Shown here: piece after piece, positions 59,702 to 64,000 of the stretch | How positions within the stretch are numbered: the first letter of the stretch is position 1 | Layout: each line of letters starts with the position of its first letter | Assembly (NCBI RefSeq): GCF_001956215.1 | Contig: NZ_MRTQ01000020.1 | Location: forward strand, 1 to 64,000 | From: Paenibacillus sp. FSL R5-0490 | Lineage (GTDB): Bacteria; Bacillota; Bacilli; Bacillales; Cytobacillaceae | Length of the DNA stretch: 64,000 nucleotides | Direction of reading: 5' to 3' | Made by a program: the position numbers and the translations under genes | Notes under the pieces: generated by a model | Seen by the model: only the letters and a program-made list of their open reading frames with translations | Told to the model about the DNA's origin: nothing | Database searches by the model: none

Positions 59702-60433
59702 ATGCTTCGACTAATAATCTTTTTTCTTTATATGGGCGGATATTTAGTTTATAGCCTTCCTGCACTATCCCGGATGAGAAACTTGAATTCGGCACTTCCT
59801 GTTGAAGAGCGCGACCGCATCATCCATAAAGTGCCCCAAAAGTGGTCCAGGACGATTATGAAAATATCAGGCTCTCAAGTAAAAATTACGGGGCAGGAAT
59901 TAATTCCGGAAGGGCCTGTCGTCATTGTCTGCAACCATGAAGGGGATTTTGATATTCCAGTCCTTCTTGCATTCATTAATAAACCTTTTGGTTTTATATC
60001 GAAAGTAGAAATGAAGAAAGCACCCATTATCTCATCATGGATGGAAGTCATGAATTGTGTCTTTATTGATCGCAGCAATCGCAGAAGTGCTATCAATTCT
60101 TTAAAGAATGCTGCAGAGCTTTTAAAACAGGGACACTCTCTCCTGATTTTCCCGGAAGGGACGAGAAGCAGGGGAGGGCAGGTAGCGCCTTTTAAAGTAG
60201 GCGGATTCAAGCTTGCACAGGATGCAGGTGTTCCGATTGTGCCAATATCCATAAAAGGGACAGCAGATGCCTTTGAAAAGAATGGGAGACTCATAAAGCC
60301 GGCTAAAATAGAGATCAGGGTGTGCAAGCCTGTGAATTCCAGGATTGTTAAAGATATGGATGCAAAGTTTCTTGCACAGGAAGTAAGAGGGATAATCTGC
60401 AGCAGTCTCTCGGATAGAAAAATCGCTTCATAA
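59702..60433 (+). CDS. 1-acyl-sn-glycerol-3-phosphate acyltransferase (PlsC family)
   Basis: 243 residues from ATG 59702 (TTGGAGG upstream). N-terminal membrane helix, then acyltransferase motifs: NHEGDFD (NHx4D, residues 78-84) and FPEGTR (150-155). Adds the second acyl chain in phospholipid synthesis. It sits where ypkP lies in B. subtilis as I remember. A TTG at 59690 precedes the ribosome binding site and is rejected. Confidence 0.9.
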   Translation: MLRLIIFFLYMGGYLVYSLPALSRMRNLNSALPVEERDRIIHKVPQKWSRTIMKISGSQVKITGQELIPEGPVVIVCNHEGDFDIPVLLAFINKPFGFISKVEMKKAPIISSWMEVMNCVFIDRSNRRSAINSLKNAAELLKQGHSLLIFPEGTRSRGGQVAPFKVGGFKLAQDAGVPIVPISIKGTADAFEKNGRLIKPAKIEIRVCKPVNSRIVKDMDAKFLAQEVRGIICSSLSDRKIAS

Positions 60434-60437
60434 AAAG

Positions 60438-60466
60438 AAGGCCCCAGTCTGTCAGGGGCCTTTTAA
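60438..60466. terminator. Terminator of plsC
   Basis: AAGGCCCC / GGGGCCTT, 8-bp stem with a 9-nt loop. Followed by TTTTAA; also just beyond the end of the convergent small gene. Confidence 0.85.
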
Positions 60467-60474
60467 GCGATAAA

Positions 60475-60711
60475 TTATAAATTGGGATTCACTAAATAAT
60501 CTGTGAGCTTCTGAATCATTCCGTGGTATTCCCTGGGATCGCAAAACTCTTCTGCGGTAAAGTTCTCTTTCACCCACTCTATTAATTCATCTGCACTGTT
60601 GAAGTACTCTCCACTCGTGTCGCTTTTCCGAATCATATACCTGCCGTTATCTTCATCCACTGTTACCTCCACAGGCAAAGCGCTATCCAGACTGCATAAA
60701 GAAAACTCCAT
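60475..60711 (-). CDS. Hypothetical acidic protein, 78 residues
   Basis: Soluble, acidic, single small alpha/beta domain (VEVTVDEDNGRYMIRKSD, then ADELIEWVKENF). AAAGGGGTGCAGGA precedes the ATG. No recognised family; probably a conserved Bacillus protein. Convergent with plsC, divergent from ilvA. Confidence 0.68.
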   Translation of the reverse strand: MEFSLCSLDSALPVEVTVDEDNGRYMIRKSDTSGEYFNSADELIEWVKENFTAEEFCDPREYHGMIQKLTDYLVNPNL

Positions 60712-60818
60712 TCCTGCACCCCTTTGAGATATAAATTAACTTTTGCTTATTATATGTCAGTCTTATCTGTTTCTATCCATAAAATAATTCGAAAAATGTA
60801 AATTTTAAAAATACCGGA

Positions 60819-60846
60819 TTGAAATCGTGATTTGTCATGGTATAAT
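60819..60846 (+). promoter_or_regulatory. Sigma-A promoter of ilvA
   Basis: TTGAAA (60819-60824), 16-bp spacer, TATAAT (60841-60846), about 38 bp before the start codon. No room for a T-box. Confidence 0.7.
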
Positions 60847-60883
60847 GTACAAATTAATAACTTGTAAAGAAGAGGGTGGCAAA

Positions 60884-62152
60884 ATGGAACAGAAACTAAT
60901 GACAAAAAAATGGGTGCAGTTGGAAGATATTTTGATTGCATACCAGCAGCTAAAGGATATTGTTGCCCATACACCTTTACAGAAAAATGAACGCCTATCA
61001 GAAAAGTATGAGTGCAATGTCTATTTGAAAAGAGAAGATCTTCAGCATGTACGCTCATTTAAATTAAGAGGTGCCTACTATAAAGTTAAATCTTTAACTG
61101 CAGAGGAGCTTGAAAACGGCGTTGTCTGTGCAAGTGCAGGGAATCATGCGCAGGGAGTTGCCTATGCATGCAGACACCTTGGGGTTCAGGGGAAGATCTT
61201 CATGCCGGCGACCACGCCGAGACAGAAGGTGAGCCAGGTAGAGCTGTTTGGGAGAGATTCAGTGGAGATCATACTCGTTGGAGACACTTTTGATGATTCC
61301 TATCATGAAGCTCTTAAATGTGCCACTGAGGGGGACATGGCATTTATCCATCCGTTTGATGATGAAATGGTGATAGCGGGACAGGGAACAGTAGCGGTTG
61401 AAATGCTTAACGATTGTGAAGAGCAAGTCGATTTTGTTATTGCCAGCATTGGCGGAGGCGGATTGATGGCAGGACTCAGCACATACATAAAAAGCATCTC
61501 GCCGGAAACGCAGATGATTGGGGTTGAACCTGAAGGAGCACCCTCTATGAGCGAAGCAATCAAGGCTCAAACAGTAGCACCCCTCGGGGAGATTGATAAG
61601 TTTGTAGATGGTGCTGCGGTAAAGTGTGTCGGTGAAAAAACCTATGACATCTGTAATGAGCTGGTTGATGATATTTTCATGGTTCCGGAAGGGAAAGTGT
61701 GCACGACAATCCTTGAATTATATAACGAGCATGCGATTGTGGCAGAGCCTGCCGGGGCTTTGCCGATTGCTGCATTGGATATGTGCAGAGATCAAATTAA
61801 GGGTAAGAATGTTGTATGTGTGATCAGCGGGGGCAATAATGATATTGGCCGCATGCAGGAAATTAAAGAGCGTTCCCTCCTTTATGAAGGCCTGCTTTAC
61901 CACTTCATAGTGAATTTCCCCCAAAGGGCAGGGGCATTAAGAGAATTCCTTGATGAAGTGCTTGGCCCGACGGATGATATTACACGTTTTGAATATACGA
62001 AAAAAAATAATAAAGAAAATGGTCCGGCCCTTGTAGGAATTGAGCTGAAGCATAAAGAGGACTATAGCGACCTCATTGTGAGAATGAATAAAAAGGGATT
62101 CTCTTACAAGGAGATAAACAAAGACAGCAATCTTTTTCATCTTCTTGTATAA
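60884..62152 (+). CDS. ilvA: Threonine ammonia-lyase, biosynthetic
   Basis: 422 residues, the length of B. subtilis IlvA. PLP lysine K60 in VRSFKLRGAYY; phosphate-binding glycine loop SIGGGGLMAG. A C-terminal ACT-like regulatory domain (about 335-422) for isoleucine feedback. Makes 2-oxobutyrate for isoleucine. Start ATG 60884 after GAGGGTGG; a frame from 60827 overlaps the promoter and is rejected. Confidence 0.96.
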   Translation: MEQKLMTKKWVQLEDILIAYQQLKDIVAHTPLQKNERLSEKYECNVYLKREDLQHVRSFKLRGAYYKVKSLTAEELENGVVCASAGNHAQGVAYACRHLGVQGKIFMPATTPRQKVSQVELFGRDSVEIILVGDTFDDSYHEALKCATEGDMAFIHPFDDEMVIAGQGTVAVEMLNDCEEQVDFVIASIGGGGLMAGLSTYIKSISPETQMIGVEPEGAPSMSEAIKAQTVAPLGEIDKFVDGAAVKCVGEKTYDICNELVDDIFMVPEGKVCTTILELYNEHAIVAEPAGALPIAALDMCRDQIKGKNVVCVISGGNNDIGRMQEIKERSLLYEGLLYHFIVNFPQRAGALREFLDEVLGPTDDITRFEYTKKNNKENGPALVGIELKHKEDYSDLIVRMNKKGFSYKEINKDSNLFHLLV

Positions 62153-62224
62153 GTATCCGGATGACATGCAGATCCCTATTATTTAATAAGATATGTGACT
62201 GAAATATGAATTTTTATGATATCT

Positions 62225-62253
62225 GTGACATTTCCTTTGAAAAGTACTATAAT
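62225..62253 (+). promoter_or_regulatory. Sigma-A promoter of tatA
   Basis: GTGACA (62225-62230), 17-bp spacer, TATAAT (62248-62253), about 44 bp before the tatA start. Confidence 0.7.
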
Positions 62254-62296
62254 CGTATTAGATTCAAAAGGGAAGTACTTTAAAGGAGATGTGAAT

Positions 62297-62494
62297 ATGC
62301 TTTCAAATATCGGTGTACCAGGATTAATTTTAATCCTTGTTTTGGCGTTAATCATATTCGGTCCAAAAAAGCTGCCGGAAATTGGCCGTGCTTTTGGTGA
62401 AACACTAAGAGAATTTAAAAAATCTACCCGAGACCTGACCAGTGACGTGATGGATGAGCTCGAACAGGATACTAAGAAAAAAACGGTTAAATAA
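62297..62494 (+). CDS. tatA: Twin-arginine translocase subunit TatA
   Basis: 65 residues: N-terminal membrane helix (8-21), FGPKKLPE hinge (22-29) and amphipathic helix with charged tail, the standard TatA layout. Forms the pore for folded Tat substrates. ATG 62297 follows AAAGGAGATG; an upstream frame would start before the promoter. Confidence 0.94.
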   Translation: MLSNIGVPGLILILVLALIIFGPKKLPEIGRAFGETLREFKKSTRDLTSDVMDELEQDTKKKTVK

Positions 62495-62524
62495 GGTGTA
62501 AGGATATACTTCTTGCACCTTTTT
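62493..62524 (+). terminator. Hairpin between tatA and tatC
   Basis: AAGGTGTAAG / CTTGCACCTT stem (one G-T pair), then TTTTGTTTTG. A partial terminator here would give the usual excess of TatA over TatC. Confidence 0.7.
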
Positions 62525-62580
62525 GTTTTGGGTTAAGATACAACAGGCTGGGCCAGATATAAAATTAGCAGGAGAATCGT

Positions 62581-63318
62581 ATGGAAGAAAAAGAGTTAAA
62601 TTTAGTCGAACATCTAGATGAATTAAGAAAAAGACTCATTATAACAGCATCAGCATTTATCCTGTTCTTTATTGCAGGCTTTGTGTTTGTGGAGGATATT
62701 TATAAATGGCTGGTAAGAGACCTGGACGTCAAATTGATTGTCCTGGGCCCAAGTGATATTATCTGGGTTTACTTTATGCTTGCTACGGTCATTGCCGTTG
62801 CAGGGACAATTCCCGTTCTGGCTTTGCAGATTTGGCTGTTTGTCAAGCCTGCCCTTACAGCAGCTGAGCGGAAGATTTCTCTTTCTTATGTGCCGGCGCT
62901 TTTTATTTTGTTCATTATTGGCCTTTGCTTTGGCTATTTTGTCATTTTCCCCACCGTATTAAGTTTTCTTGTTGATTTGGGTGGAGAATTGTTTGAGGCC
63001 AATTTCACTGTGGATAAATATTTCCGCTTTGTCCTAAATATGACTTTGCCTTTTGGAGTTTTGTTTGAACTCCCGGTAGTCATCATGTTCCTGACTTCGC
63101 TGGGAATCATAAATCCTTATGTGCTTACTAAAATCAGGAAATATGCTTATTTTGTCCTTGTCGTGATTTCGGTTGTTATATCACCTCCTGACTTCATGTC
63201 CGATATTCTTGTCACTATTCCATTGCTTCTGCTCTATGAAATAAGCATCAACTTATCAAAAATTGTCTACAAAAAAAAGCTGAAAAAGGCAGAGAATACA
63301 GGAGAAGCATCTTCATAA
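62581..63318 (+). CDS. tatC: Twin-arginine translocase subunit TatC
   Basis: 245 residues, six membrane helices, conserved N-terminal VEHLDELRKRL that contacts the twin-arginine signal. Membrane receptor of the Tat pathway. ATG follows GCAGGAGAATCGT. Pairs with tatA as a minimal Gram-positive TatAC system. No Tat substrate is encoded next to it. Confidence 0.95.
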   Translation: MEEKELNLVEHLDELRKRLIITASAFILFFIAGFVFVEDIYKWLVRDLDVKLIVLGPSDIIWVYFMLATVIAVAGTIPVLALQIWLFVKPALTAAERKISLSYVPALFILFIIGLCFGYFVIFPTVLSFLVDLGGELFEANFTVDKYFRFVLNMTLPFGVLFELPVVIMFLTSLGIINPYVLTKIRKYAYFVLVVISVVISPPDFMSDILVTIPLLLLYEISINLSKIVYKKKLKKAENTGEASS

Positions 63319-63407
63319 AAAAATTAATGTGATAGCATAATCAGACACATTTCGAGCGTTATTTGGGGTATAATATTAACAAACGGGTGAAAAAGAGGAT
63401 TGATATT

Positions 63408-63653
63408 TTGCTATTTAAAAGCCTAGAGTTCAAAAATGCTGTTGGACAGAAGGTAAAAATTATTGAAATTCCTGTATTGGCAAAAGATAGCCCTTATTAT
63501 TTTATGATCCAAGTCCGTTTAAAAACTTTTATTGCGGCCACTAATGCCAATCCACTTAAGAACCATTCTTTTAGAGAATATCTAAAGCGAGTTTTAAAGT
63601 GGCCAGTCTATGAAGAGATTTTTAAAACTCCAGAATTAAAAAATAACGCTTAA
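63408..63653 (+). CDS. ypmT: DUF2535-type small protein (YpmT-like)
   Basis: 81 residues from TTG 63408 after AAAAAGAGG. Begins with LLFKSLEFKNAVGQKVKIIE and is basic in its C-terminal half. I recall this N-terminal pattern from DUF2535/YpmT. An earlier TTG at 63363 would overlap the -10 (TATAAT at 63369-63374), so the shorter form is chosen. Function unknown. Confidence 0.7.
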   Translation: MLFKSLEFKNAVGQKVKIIEIPVLAKDSPYYFMIQVRLKTFIAATNANPLKNHSFREYLKRVLKWPVYEEIFKTPELKNNA

Positions 63654-63661
63654 CAACATTG

Positions 63662-63688
63662 ATGCCGGCAGCCAGCCGGTATTTTTTT
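63662..63688 (+). terminator. Terminator of ypmT
   Basis: ATGCCGGC / GCCGGTAT stem (one G-T pair), 5-nt loop, T-run. Confidence 0.85.
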
Positions 63689-63793
63689 GGCCACTTGGAA
63701 GAGAAAAACAAGCTATATATTTATTGCTTTATTTGTATTTTACTTGAATGTATAATATGAACTAATTGTAAATGCAGGGGAAGTGAAAGCATA

Positions 63794-64000
63794 ATGGCTA
63801 AAATTAAAATTGTTACAGATTCTACAGCTGACCTATCCAGCGAATTGCTTGAAAAATTCGATATTGAAGTAGTCCCGCTATCTATTCACATCGACGGTAA
63901 TACATATTTGGACAGGGTTGATATTACTCCATCTGAATTCATGAGGAAAATGAAAGAAGCGGACGAGCTGCCTAAAAGCTCACAGCCTCCTGCGGGAGTA
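63794..64000 (+). CDS. DegV family lipid-binding protein, cut by window end
   Basis: The first 69 residues are visible: KIKIVTDSTADLSSELL, LDRVDITPSEF and SSQPPAG, the DegV N-terminal pattern (compare TSQPS in the other copy). GGGGAAGTGA precedes ATG 63794; TATAAT at 63751-63756 is a likely -10. About 210 more residues are expected beyond the window. Confidence 0.88.
   Translation, partial: MAKIKIVTDSTADLSSELLEKFDIEVVPLSIHIDGNTYLDRVDITPSEFMRKMKEADELPKSSQPPAGV

Overview
The window reads as a chromosomal stretch of a spore-forming Bacillaceae bacterium (Cytobacillus/Mesobacillus/Bacillus-like). The evidence is low-to-moderate G+C, strong AGGAGG-type ribosome binding sites, frequent TTG/GTG starts, an SspL spore protein, CspD, MntR, bacilliredoxin BrxA, and runs of genes that I remember in nearly the same order from Bacillus subtilis: ypwA; xpt-pbuX; bpsA-bpsB-dynA; ypcP-sspL-ypdQ-ypdP-ypeP-ypeQ-cspD; metA; ypgQ-ypgR-ilvD-brxA-ypiP-ypjP; thyA-dfrA-plsC-ilvA-ypmT. 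The genus assignment is inference from sequence feel. The order comparisons come from memory, not from an alignment.

Layout. 1-6.3 kb: an MFS exporter, M32 carboxypeptidase, an EamA transporter, and a three-gene ba3-type cytochrome oxidase operon whose upstream region carries an FNR-like palindrome. 6.5-8.8 kb: PurR-box-like pair, sigma-A promoter, guanine riboswitch, xpt-pbuX. 8.9-17.1 kb: a tiny Cys4 protein, alkylpyrone synthesis (bpsA-bpsB), a Fur-box-flanked 30-residue membrane peptide, a repeat element, the double-dynamin DynA, and a nucleotidyltransferase / Cys4 protein / sulfurtransferase run. 17-24.3 kb: ypcP, sspL, YuiD-like protein, DMT transporter, two RNase H-fold proteins around a queuosine-precursor transporter, a zinc-finger protein, a structured noncoding element and cspD. 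24.5-32.5 kb: topB, a repeat, mntR, small conserved genes, metA (acetyl-CoA type) and fhs. 32.7-36.7 kb: an unusual 1024-residue GNAT fusion coupled to an amidohydrolase. 36.8-47.2 kb: DegV, a second copy of the repeat, ypgQ, an ABC-F factor, ypgR, ilvD, brxA, ypiP, aminotransferase and ypjP.

47.3-57.3 kb is the main accessory block. It is a Ter/tellurium-type stress island of the form TerD-TerC-[TIM-barrel lyase, PRTase/TRSP, StiP/PRTase, HAD phosphatase]-YceG-TelA-TerD. Each of its two halves is preceded by an exact TGAAAC-N16-CGTA promoter of the sigma-W (ECF) type. The bracketed genes form an enzyme module that, by the published comparative genomics of Ter systems, is expected to make an unidentified nucleoside-like metabolite. 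Directly after it lies a secreted anthrax-lethal-factor-like (M34) metalloprotease. The island sits between ypjP and thyA, which I remember as near neighbours in B. subtilis.

58.3-64 kb returns to core genes: thyA-dfrA, plsC, ilvA, tatA-tatC, a DUF2535-type protein and a DegV gene cut by the window end. I saw no rRNA, tRNA, CRISPR array, intact transposase or prophage.
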